From contig JAVYIG010000415.1 in assembly GCA_035222895.1 (NCBI GenBank), positions 124,001 through 188,000 on the forward strand: a stretch of DNA of 64,000 bases, in the 5' to 3' direction. The notes below the pieces were generated by a model. The model ran no database searches. It saw nothing but the letters and a program-made list of their open reading frames with translations, and was not told the DNA's origin. Position numbers and translations under genes: made by a program. Shown here piece by piece: positions 23,601 through 32,500 of the stretch. Source of the stretch: Strongylocentrotus droebachiensis (lineage: Eukaryota; Echinodermata; Echinoidea; Camarodonta; Strongylocentrotidae). Position 1 is the first letter of the stretch. Every line of letters begins with the position of its first letter.

Positions 23601-24514
23601 TGCTCTCGCCTATCCTGTTAAACGCAGTCTACGCCAAAGCAGTTCTTCTCAACTTCCCTGAACTCACCTTCTACCTTGCAGCAGCTATCTATGCGTTACC
23701 CATCCTGTTAACAGCGTAAGTACTCAAACAAATCCCATCCCACAATGCAAGTAGAGTTAAATGTAATCATTTCATTTTTATGCCTCCATTACGAGGTAGC
23801 TGGAGGGATTATGTTTTCGGGTTGTCCGTCCGTCGTCTGTACGTCTCGTTCTCGTGATCCCGTTATCTCAAGAATCGATAGATGGATTCCTGCCAAACTT
23901 TGGTCATGTATGTATCTGGCAGAGCCAATGAACTGATTAGATTTTAGGGTCATGAGGTCAAATATCAAAGGGTCATACATGTATCTTAAGAAAAATTGCG
24001 ATAGAATAGGATCAATCACAACTCTTTATAAGACGGGACCCTGGTAAACAGGAAAAGAGCCCAGCAAAAAACAATAAAATACTTAATAATCACTGTTAGC
24101 TTTCAAAAAATTGCTTTTCATGTCACCAAAAGCAACTTACAATATCTCCTGAGAAGAGAAATCATTACTTTTTACACTGGATTAAGTAAAGATTTTGGTT
24201 AGTGTAGGAGGTGCATAGCATTTGTCACAGGAGTGTGGTGCACCTGGGCCCTGTTTCACAAAACTTGTTATCAATGACAAGTGCCAAATTTCTATGACAA
24301 AATTGCTTTCAGCAAATCAAATGCTACAATTTCAGTAGCTTATAACAGTTATTGTAACTTGCTATTGCTAACAAGTTTTGTAAAACATGGTTCTGATTTT
24401 TATCCTCTGTTGTGTCTTTTCAGGATCCTACATGTGTGTAGCCGGCCGTATGATGGACTGAAGATGCAGATACAAGGAGAGACAGAAGAACAGAAACCAC
24501 TGGTGGAAGATTAA
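14343..24514 (+). CDS. SLC46/PCFT-like major facilitator transporter, 6 coding exons
   Basis: Exons are 14343(or later)-14646, 19725-20477, 21147-21281, 22684-22767, 23556-23715 and 24424-24514 (TAA 24512-24514). All are GT-AG with consistent phases (1,1,1,1,2). The protein is up to about 508 residues, against about 450-480 for the family. SLC46 features: the N-terminal 'VSVEPVIFL...TQYV.ERL' helix, an Asn-rich glycosylatable loop (NYTLPEAGNCS), the MFS loop 2-3 motif ASDIVGRKP, 'SFAYIADASTGKSR', a PFCWSPTMVGIYN segment, and a late GKVLSPILLNAVY helix. The acidic cytosolic tail ends EEQKPLVED. Known members move folates (A1) or lysosomal muropeptides and other small anions (A2/A3) with protons. 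The substrate here is unknown. No in-frame ATG lies in the first visible exon, so the start must be spliced in. Confidence 0.88.
15115..15317 (-). mobile_element. hAT-like MITE, 'gagccccc' family copy 1, 8-bp TSD
   Basis: The element spans 15123-15309, with GGGAGGAG duplicated at 15115-15122 and 15310-15317. The ends are CAGGGAAAAAATA and its inverse (TAATTTTTTCCCTG). The body has 'gagcccccaaa' blocks and 'aattttgcatagagctcaatg'. Confidence 0.85.
15320..17100. other. SLC46-like intron 1, left part
   Basis: AT-rich intron. A piece related to the GTTTCACAAA/'tgacaagttt' MITE family lies near 15880-15985. No exon was supported on either strand. Confidence 0.45.
17352..17491 (-). CDS. ZAD-like gene, probable second exon
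   Basis: Between a good acceptor (ggtatccttacag) and donor (CAAGTTCAG|gtgggg) lies a 140-nt frame open in one phase only. It encodes NVTKRLHVSGTPKSKTRINF and continues to PMPQRGKQVQ. The 'TPKSK' style matches the tail of the previous exon. Confidence 0.45.
17352..18378 (-). CDS. ZAD-like CX2C...CX2C zinc-finger protein, antisense in SLC46 intron 1
   Basis: The first coding exon is 18378-17994 (ATG start, donor AACAAAG|gtaaat). A second likely exon is 17491-17352 (acceptor ccttacag, donor GTTCAG|gtgggg). The N-terminus has C7-x2-C10 and C53-x2-C56 (WCMICD, HVCDKCVKK), then a helix (VNVHS-like, RSQQVELIYERTL) and a Ser run with Lys/Arg-rich stretches (TPKRKATTPKSKKG). This order fits the ZAD-type treble-clef module used for DNA-protein contacts, best known in arthropods. 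The visible exon phases do not match (1 then 0), so a small exon may be missing between them. The 3' end was not found. Nuclear role is inferred. Confidence 0.55.
17635..17692. repeat. 58-bp perfect palindrome
   Basis: 29-bp arms with no spacer: TGCATTATTGTGATATTTGT, then TCTCGCCTA, and the exact inverse. It sits between the two ZAD-gene exons. Confidence 0.85.
17994..18378 (-). CDS. ZAD-like gene, first coding exon
   Basis: The frame opens at ATG 18378-18376 and runs 128 codons to a donor in CACCAACAAAGgtaaat. It encodes the paired CX2C zinc-binding motif and a basic Ser/Lys-rich tail. Confidence 0.6.
19725..20477 (+). CDS. SLC46-like exon 2 (core helices 2-7)
   Basis: The acceptor is 'cctttgcag' and the donor 'CTTTTG|gtatgt', phase 1 at both ends. 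The sequence is GC-richer than its flanks. It carries the 'ETSLWVMYMK' lead-in to helix 2, ASDIVGRKP in the loop between helices 2 and 3, helices 3-6 and a basic central loop (TKDRRRSR). It ends in the PFCWSPTMVGIYN segment. Confidence 0.92.
20478..21146. other. SLC46-like intron 2
   Basis: AT-rich intron with no repeat or exon that I can name. Confidence 0.5.
21147..21281 (+). CDS. SLC46-like exon 3
   Basis: The acceptor is 'tttattctag' and the donor 'GTAG|gtaagt'. It encodes helix 8 and part of helix 9 (IKPLLYCLSGYLIMQVGF, then VAILVVSAIAKT), in phase with exon 2. Confidence 0.88.
21348..21660. mobile_element. hAT-like MITE, GTTTCACAAA ends
   Basis: The element spans 21356-21651, with terminal repeats CAGGGGGGTGTTTCACAAA and CAGAGGGGTGTTTCACAAA, followed on both sides by 'agttggacttaac'. 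The flanks TATACTAA (left) and TATTACTAA (right) look like an 8-bp target duplication with one later indel. It lies in SLC46-like intron 3. Confidence 0.75.
22150..22275 (+). repeat. SINE body fragment
   Basis: 'ccactctccacccaggcgaa' and 'atgggtaccta' followed by 'gcgccttatcttggcagc' match the body of the tRNA-headed SINEs elsewhere in the window. The tRNA-like head is missing. Confidence 0.55.
22684..22767 (+). CDS. SLC46-like exon 4
   Basis: A short 84-nt exon with acceptor 'actttcag' and donor 'CGAG|gtaaga'. It encodes AAGSLRTIPDAIVEFFLSNM followed by VSSHER, the loop and helix containing the family's conserved 'R..LS..V...E.G' type segment. Confidence 0.82.
22966..23106. mobile_element. 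MITE, CTGTTTCACAAAACTTGTCA family
   Basis: Left end TGGGCCCTGTTTCACAAAAC. The right end is the imperfect inverse 'ggctttgtggaatggctccca'. The interior 'gcttctgattggttatcagc' is shared with 55809-55960. Confidence 0.65.
23556..23715 (+). CDS. SLC46-like exon 5
   Basis: The acceptor is 'aatgacag' and the donor 'ACAGC|gtaagt'. It encodes GAAFALLSIAASIGKVLSP and the last two membrane helices (FYLAAAIYALPILLT). Confidence 0.88.
24246..24393. mobile_element. MITE, CTGTTTCACAAAACTTGTTA family
   Basis: The left end CTGGGCCCTGTTTCACAAAA and a mirrored 'aacaagttttgtaaaacatgg' at the right enclose 'ttcagtagcttataacagt'. It ends about 30 bp before the last SLC46-like exon. Confidence 0.65.
24424..24514 (+). 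CDS. SLC46-like exon 6 and stop
   Basis: The acceptor is 'tcttttcag'. It encodes a short cytosolic tail that is basic then acidic (CSRPYDGLKMQIQGETEEQ, then KPLVED), followed by TAA at 24512-24514. Confidence 0.85.
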
Positions 24515-24734
24515 CAGGTGGAGAAGAAAAAAAGTCGCTCAAGAATAGAGGAAGGTCAAGTGATGGTTACTAAAGCTGGAGCGCAAATCAGAAGTTCAAA
24601 GCACAAAGCACAACGCACAAGCACACCGCACAAGCACACGCGCGTAGAAGTACTATTATTTATATATTTGCCCATTTATAGAGCATAGTTCCTAAACAAA
24701 TATACTCTACTTGGCTTAATAGGAAGTACACTGT

Positions 24735-24885
24735 ATCATTACCCCAGTTTTAGCCTAGCCACCAAGATAAGTTGTCAAAGCTTTCAAGGAATCTCTCCCT
24801 CCTGGTACCCATTTACTTCACCTGGGTGGAGAGTGGTAAAAGTAGATTAATGTCTTGCCAAAGAGCAATACTACCCAAATAAAGG
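24735..24885 (-). repeat. SINE, minus strand
   Basis: 'ccagttttagcctagccacc', 'ctggtacccatttacttcac' and 'ctggg.ggagagtgg' form the reverse complement of the SINE body seen at 30320 and 56040. Confidence 0.6.
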
Positions 24886-24899
24886 ACCACAACTCTAGC

Positions 24900-25065
24900 A
24901 CCTCCTCGCCAGTTATCATGACACAGTGGTTCATTCACTTCAATCTTAATCCTAAGGTTGAGGGTTCAAATCCAAGTCTGTCAATAACTTCCTGCGGCAA
25001 GACATTAATCCCATTTGCCACTCTTCACCCAGATGTAAATGGGTACCGGAAATTGCTGAGGTAGT
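24900..25065 (+). repeat. tRNA-derived SINE, plus strand
   Basis: A degenerate tRNA-like head with B box GGGTTCAAATCC (about 24963) precedes 'ggcaagacattaatcccatt' and 'cagatgtaaatgggtacc'. Confidence 0.65.
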
Positions 25066-25349
25066 AATAATTATTAATAGTTATTGTAAGTCGCTACTGC
25101 TAACAAGTTTTATGAAACAGGGCCCAGATACCACTGTCATTAAAGCTTCTACCATGGTTCCGGTGGCAAAGTGATTTTTGAAGACTTCTGCCTGGAAGTC
25201 CTCATTTCTAAATGAGGTTTATGTTGCCTACATTTTCAGTACTTTCAGTTTGCCTTGAAATTCTTTCAAAATAATGGTGCAAAATGTTAAAACAGGGCAT
25301 TTTTATTTATATTCATACAGTATTTAGACAAATAAGAATTCATGTATTT

Positions 25350-25465
25350 AAAAGAGTCTGATTACATTTACAATATAAGAGTCTGATTACATTTACAATA
25401 TAAGAGTCTGATTACAAATAAAATAATTCAGGGTTTTTTAAGAGTCTGATATGAATACATATATT
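25350..25465. repeat. 'aagagtctgattacatttac' tandem repeat
   Basis: Three to four copies of a 25-bp unit (AAGAGTCTGATTACATTTAC plus AATAT). Decayed copies continue to about 25600. Confidence 0.7.
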
Positions 25466-26259
25466 CAGGTACTTTTATAAGGCTTATAACATATTGAAAA
25501 ATTCAAGCTCTTTTAAGAGTGATTACAAATGAAATTTTTCACGTTTTTTAAACAGTTCATGTACTTTTAAGATTCTTATTACATCTTGAAATATTAAGGT
25601 ACTTTAAGGTACTTAAAAAAAAAAATTACCTTCTAATCTTCAGTGTTGATACATGTTCATGCAATTTTCAATATCATAGGAAAACTTTTCTAAATGTGTA
25701 CAGTATATTTTCTTTTTCAAATTTTAAATTATCATAATGCATATTGTATATTTTAGTGTTAATAATTTCAGTGTAATTAATCAATCAATGATGTGTCTCA
25801 TCTGTCTTATTTTGGTGCTAATATATTACATTTAAAATTATTTTTAGTGTATTTCAAATCCTAATGCTAGTAGTCAACTTGAAATATTCATAACATACAT
25901 TTTATATAATAGCAATAATTGTTTACATTTGAAAAAAATCATATAATATCTTTTATATTTTATCAGTATATATGCAGTATTGTAGGGAAAAAAAGAGTTG
26001 GTAAAATGTTGTGCTGACTCATGGGCATTTGTAAATTCAACTAATTTGTGAAAAATAGCTGGAAACTTATTAGTGGCACAAAAATGGGAAGGTGAGATAT
26101 AATTATGTTACCAGAGGTGCACAGAGGGATCCTTGAGAAACATACCGCTATGCTTATAAAAGACTGGTATGAAACAAAAATGGCAGCCTAAATTTATGAA
26201 CATTTACCATGGACTCCACAGTTTCTTGCTGTTTGGTCTAAAACCAGTTCGTCTATTTC

Positions 26260-26651
26260 CCAATTCTCGCTACCCTAAATAGGTACGAAAATCTCGAAAT
26301 TCGCGAGACGAGGTAATTTTCACTCTCTCGGGTCGTCACTACAACTTCCGGTATAGAGTCCCATCCCGCTGGCGCTAGCGCCTGTGTTCGCTGTGCAGAG
26401 TTTTCACGCACGCTAAAATCGATGCCAATCAGTGTAATTGGTACAGATTATAATATGCAATGGAAAGCTTCGGGCAGAATTAGTGACTTTAGCACAAAAG
26501 GCCGTTAAACTCTACCGTGGAAGAGAGGGTTGTGATCACGAACGCCTGCACAGGAAGCTGTAATGTCGAAAAGCTATCCCATAATGCAATGCGGATTTCA
26601 GGATTTTCCCCGGATCTCGGCAGAATCGCTATTTGGGGTAGCGAGAATTGG
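26260..26651. mobile_element. Inverted-repeat element with CAATTCTCGCTACCC ends
   Basis: Left CAATTCTCGCTACCCTAAAT, right ATTTGGGGTAGCGAGAATTG. The body is GC-richer than its flanks. It interrupts a 'tttggtcta...ccaattc' repeat, a relative of which lies at 39238. Confidence 0.7.
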
Positions 26652-27423
26652 TTTACACCCAGCCTGTCTACTCTGCACATGGTCTAATAATCATTTTCTC
26701 TACTTGTCATTTGGTCTAATGACCATTATGTACATGTATAGTTTATTTGTGGTTTTTGTAACTCAAGAATGAAAGGTGGACTGGTTGAAGTGCGGCATGT
26801 GATTCTTAAGAAACGTAACAAACACGGGACAAATCAATCTTTCACATACTTCAAAAATGACAAAACTTGCAGGTTTGTCATGCATGGTGCTTAATTATGG
26901 CACTTAATAAATGAATGACAATTATTTTTTTTAGAGGGGGGGGGGGGGGTGAATGGATGGAATATTTACACTTTATTTTCTCTGCTTTTGCCTGTGTTTT
27001 GACTCTTTTGGCAATCCACAGTAAGTCAGCAGTTATGAATAGTCTAAATTTAAATCAATACAATGAAATTAGGGTATATCGTTGGAACTTTAAACTTCTT
27101 TAATTATCTAATTCCAAAAAGTGCAATAACATTTCTCAGCATTTGGCATTTTAGGTTTAGTTACCTTAACAGATTAGGTAATCATTAGCAAATGATCTTT
27201 TTAAGATGGAGCGGAGACAGCAGATTTATAGATATTTTCTTATTCGTCTTATGTACTCTGATTATAGCTAAAGAATATTTTAGAAATGTATTTACTGACA
27301 AGCTTTAATATATTGTATAATTATGCCAACCTGATACGCACTTATTATCATAATATCATGTACTTTTTTACAATGATATTTAATTCCTAATATTTATTCA
27401 TGTATGTCATGTATGTCTTTCTA

Positions 27424-28127
27424 ATAGGCCATTTTCGTAATGTAACCAAATTTAATGCACAAGTCTTTGTGAAGGGCCTCAATGCATATTATTTCATTCA
27501 CCTGAAAAGAATAATAGTATTTTTTAATAGACAGAATCCTAACTGCATACATTAGTTGTTGCCTGGTTGGACAAACATTATGGCTTGACCTACCTAGCAA
27601 CACTTAATATATGTAGTTAGCATTCTGACTATTGAAATACTATTATTTTTATCAGGTGAATGAAATAATTTGTATTGAGGCACTTCACAAAGACTTATGC
27701 ATTATTTAAAGATAAAGTTGAGTTCTGGTCATGTGATTGCATTGTGAAAGAAACGGTGTGGAATCTATCAGAAAAGGTTGATCATCTAGTATATAAGTAT
27801 TTGTGTGTATTGCAAGGTTCTGGAATCATCAAAATGATAAGAAATTTGGCCAAATCTTGGCAAAGTTACAAGCACTGTACACAGAATGGTGTATATGGGA
27901 CTACACAAGCACATGGCAAAAAAACCTACCCCCCGATTTTTATGATTTTTCATGTCATATTTAGAATATGAAGGCATTTGAAGAGCCATGCTTTTCGGGG
28001 AACATGTTTAATCTGATGTTCTTCCACCCTTGCATAATAACAATGATAACGCTCACAAATTATTTTTTACCTCTTCCCAGAACTCAACCTTCTCTTTAAA
28101 TTTGGTTAGATTACGAAAATAGCCTAT
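27424..28127. mobile_element. Outer inverted-repeat element carrying a nested one
   Basis: The ends ATAGGCCATTTTCGTAA and TTACGAAAATAGCCTAT are mirrored. The left part (about 27447-27704) is its own foldback (for example 'aagtctttgtgaag' and 'cttcacaaagactt'). The element at 27705-28100 is nested in the right part. Confidence 0.7.
27705..28100 (+). mobile_element. Nested element, 'ttgagttctgg' family copy 1
   Basis: The ends TTTAAAGATAAAGTTGAGTT and AACTCAACCTTCTCTTTAAA are inverted. The body is shared with 33484-34055 and 60780-60974. Confidence 0.75.
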
Positions 28128-28440
28128 CGTCTAACATTGCCTTACAAATATACTTTTTGTTGTTGAATGAAGTGCAATTACACTTTTTCTATTTCTTTCT
28201 GAAATAACAATTTTGTGATGCATGAAGCTTCTATCATGCATGGTGCTAACAAGAGAGGTTTTATCAACATGTACTAATTTTATACTTGATATATTAATAT
28301 TATGTAATACTGATTTCATATGTTTTTTCCGGTGTCCTTTTTGCATAGTGTATTCTGTAGGACTTTATATTGATGTTATGCCCTACTTTTATTCACATTT
28401 TCTATTAAATGGTGATGGATATCACAGACTGTAAATTAGG

Positions 28441-28590
28441 ACAAGGGAGAGAGGTGCAAATCAAAAGAAATGGTTGACTGAAAGTGGGGGAGGGGTAGGG
28501 AGTAAGACAGAGAGAGAGAGGGGGGATGTGGGGAGAGAGTGAGGAATGAAGGGAGGGAGAGAGAGAGAGGGGGATCGAGAGGTGAAAGAA
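28441..28590. repeat. AG-rich tract
   Basis: GA-rich low-complexity DNA upstream of the SDR gene. Confidence 0.75.
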
Positions 28591-29321
28591 GAGGTCCCAC
28601 AAAACACAAACAAGTATTTTACTGCCTGTTAGAAATAATCTGATGCCTTTAAACTTTAAAGAGCAACACCACTCCAAAAATAACTTACTTTCAATAGAGG
28701 CAGAACAATCGGACAAACCAGTCAAAAAAAGTTTGAGCAAAATCGGATAACTAAGTTATGAATTTTTATTGACATGAAAAACTTTGAAAATCACAAGATA
28801 AATTGGCTACTCACTCATGAGTCTGGGACGTCATTGCCTCAATATCCACTAATTGTTTTCTTTATATTGATAATATATATTTCCAATTTTGTGAAATGTC
28901 ATGCACGCAATATTACATAAATCATATAACCTGGGCAAAGGCTGGGGCAAAGGCATTTATGGAAATCGAGTTTTGGGGATAAAAAGGGAAATTAATGGGA
29001 TAAAAATATATAGACTCTATACACAAATTGATAACCAAATTGGCAATTTGTGTAGAGCTTTTCTAAGTTCCATAATTGTTCATACTTTTTAAAAACTACA
29101 TAATTTTGTTTGCTGTCCTCTTGTTTCCGGAATCTAGTAAAAGCATATTGTTTCTGGGAAATTATTTTAAACCTTAGTGTGCAGACTGGCACGTAGACTA
29201 TAGTGCATCAGCTGATTGATTGTGAAGTTCGCCAACAGAACAACTGAGAACAACAGAGCCCTAAAAAGTCAAATTATTGATAATTTCTTCGAGAGCTCGT
29301 CCAATCTTCCATTTAATAAAG

Positions 29322-29538
29322 ATGTTTCGAGATATAGTTGCCCTTCTTCATTTCTTAATTCGTGTTACTTTTGCATATTTAAAGGCGTTTTATCGCCTTT
29401 TTGTCAGTCCATCCAAAGTTTCTGTCCGGGGGCGGGTCATCGTGATCACCGGTAGCGGAAGCGGTCTGGGCCGGGAGCTAGCCCTTCGCTTGGCCGCTGA
29501 AGGAGCCCGGCTCGCGCTATGGGATATCAGCGATTCGG
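29322..29538 (+). CDS. SDR exon 1: anchor and cofactor site
   Basis: The ATG at 29322 was chosen because it begins the hydrophobic anchor MFRDIVALLHFLIRVTFAY. TGSGSGLG and LWDISDS follow. The donor is 'TCGG|gtatgt', phase 1. Confidence 0.9.
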
Positions 29539-32500
29539 GTATGTCACCATTTTGTTTGTTTTTCATACTGCTTGTTTGTTTTGTGTTATTAAGCATGAAC
29601 AATTTGAACATGTGGAGGCTATATCGTCATTTCCAGCAATCTTTCTAAAGCATAAACTAAAATTTTCTTTTGAAAACCACCCAACCGTGGATCCTTTACT
29701 GATCCATGGTTGGGTGGTTTTCAAAAGAAATCTAGATCTAGAGTCTATACAAAATATCTATGGTCCATGATGCGAAACGGTGCGAAGCTAATTCACACAG
29801 AACATTCACACAGAACATACATGGGGGATTTCTTCCAACCACACATATTTTAATTGATGCGAAAAATACTGGCTAGGACACTACCGGTATTTCAAACGAC
29901 ATAATATTCTGTATTCTGTTTGATATCATTCAATATGATAAATAATATGACTAAAAACACCATAAAACCGTCTATATTTTCCTTGTGGTCCGAGTCCCCC
30001 TTACGTGTTAAGATCATCAAATTTCTTATAGAGGGGGAGTCGGATAACAAGGGGTATATTCCTCATGGACATTTGAGGACATTAAGGTAAAACAAAATTA
30101 CCAAAGCAGATGATCATTAAATTTGGCATGACCAGTTTTTTGGAGCTAGACTTTACATTTTCTATAGGTTTTTTTTTCTCCATTAGCCCAAGCAAACTAG
30201 AGCTTGAGGCTTGAGCCCACTTTGAAACATTAGACTGATGAGCATGCACTTCTCAAGAAAGTTGGAAGTAATCATCCTTTACTCTCTCATAATGATTACT
30301 CTGTAAACATTTAATTTTCTCTGGTTAAGTCGCCGGACTGTCAATCACAAGGTCTGCAGTTCGAGACCCGCCGCGGCACTAATTTCCTTTGGCAAGACAT
30401 TGATCTACATTTGCCACACTCAAGCCAGGTGATGTACATGTAACTGGGTACCTGGCAGGGATTAATTCTTTGAAATGCTAGAGCGCCATAATGGCAGCAC
30501 AGCTAAAGCTGGGGGAATAATCTCCAAATTTGGAATTGCTTAGCGATTGTAATAAGCGCTATATAAAAACTGAGCATTATTATTATTATTATTATTTCTC
30601 AAGAAAATTTTAATTTATCTCCCTTTATTCTCCCTTATAATGAATAATCTGTTAACGTTTATTTTTTGTTTGTTTTTTGTAGGCAACAAGAAGACTGCTG
30701 AGTTAATCCAGACAGAGTTACCAGATGCAGAGCTTCATCTGTACACAGTAGATGTTACAAATAAGGAGCTGGTTAAAACCTCTGCTCTAAGGTACGACCC
30801 CACCCCTTTCCCTGCTGTCCCCCCCCCCCCCTATCCTGTCATACACTTCTCTCTCTCTCTTTCTCTCTCTCTCCCTCTCTCTCCCCCTCTCCCTCTCTTT
30901 CCCACCCCCCCCCCCCTCTCTCTCCCTCTCTCTCCCCCTCTCCCTCTCTCTCCCCCTCTCCCTCTCTCTCCCTCTCCCTCTCTCTCCCTCTCCCTCTCTC
31001 TCTATCTCTCTCTATCTTTTTCTTCTTCTTCTTTTTCTTCTTCTTCTTCTTCTTCTTCTTCTTCCTCTTCCTCTTCCTCTTCCTCTTCCTCTTCCTCTTC
31101 CTCTTCCTCTTCCTCTTTGTCCCCGCATTCATTCATATAGATGTCATTTCTTCATTCATTCATATATATGTCATTTATTTATATAGATGTCATTTATTAA
31201 TTCATTCATATAGATGTCATTTATCGATGTCATTTATTAATCCATTCATATTGATGTCATTTATTCATTCATTAATATAGATGTCATTCATTCATTTCGA
31301 TTTTTTTCATTTTTTGTTTAATAAATTGCAGGGTTCAGAGTGAAGTAGGAGATGTGTACATCCTTATCAACAATGCTGGAGTATTGGTTGGTGAATCATT
31401 ACTGAACTTAGAGATGATGACATCAAACGTACCATCGTTAATACCTATTTATTCTTTTATCAATTTGTTCATTCGTTCATATAGATGTTATTTACTGATT
31501 CATTCATTTAGATTTTTTCATTTTTTGCTTAATAAACTACAGGGTACAGAGTGAAGTAGGAGATGTGTACATGCTCATCAATAATGCGGGAGTATTAGTT
31601 GGTGAATCATTGCTAGAACTCAGAGATGATGACATCAAACGTACCATCGAGATCAACCTCCTCTCGGCATTCTGGGTAATGATCATTCCTTTGTTTTAAA
31701 GAAGTAGCCATTTTCAACCCATAACATGGACAATAAAACAAAATCAGTTCAGACTTGCATGTCATTAATAATAATGAAAATAATAGGCAGTTCTATGGCG
31801 CCATCTATCTAGAAATTCTATTCCGAGACGCACTTATTATTACCCCGGCTTTAGCCTAGCTGCCATTACAGCGCTCCAGCATTTCAAGGAATTAATTCCT
31901 GCCAGGTACCCATTTACCTCACCTGGGTTGAGTGTGGCAAATGAAGATTAATGCCTTGCCAAAGGACATAAGTGCCGTGTTGGGGATCAAACCACGACCT
32001 TTGAATTTCAAGTCAAGTGCTGAAACCACTCGACATCGACACTTCTACTTGGATGCAAGGTTAGCATCTGGGCCCCATCTTATTTTGGAATCAATCACAA
32101 CTATGTACATAAAAGATAGGAGAGTGCAACTTTGTGATTGCTTGGAGTACTCGCGCTTAATTGCAATTGCAACTGCAGACTTAAACAATAACTTGTCCTA
32201 ATTTTGATTTGTCATACATCATGTTACTTACATAAAAGATAACATCGTTTACAGAAAACAATCCTTGGTTACTTATGCAGACACTACGGGCGTTTCTGCC
32301 TGGGATGTTGGAGTCCAATTCCGGTCACATCGTCACTACCTGCTCGGCTGGTGGACAGAACGCCATGCATCGACTCACAGACTACTGCGCCTCTAAGTTT
32401 GGTATTCTTGGTCTAGACGAGGCGCTGGAGTCCGAGTTGAGGGACGTTTACCTCAGGCCTGGGATCAAGCAGACTCTCATCCTCCCCCACTTTCTGGATA

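Noticed and set aside
30839..31132. Arg/Lys-Glu-rich or Ser-rich frames in the CT tract
   Set aside because: Microsatellite translation inside SDR intron 2.
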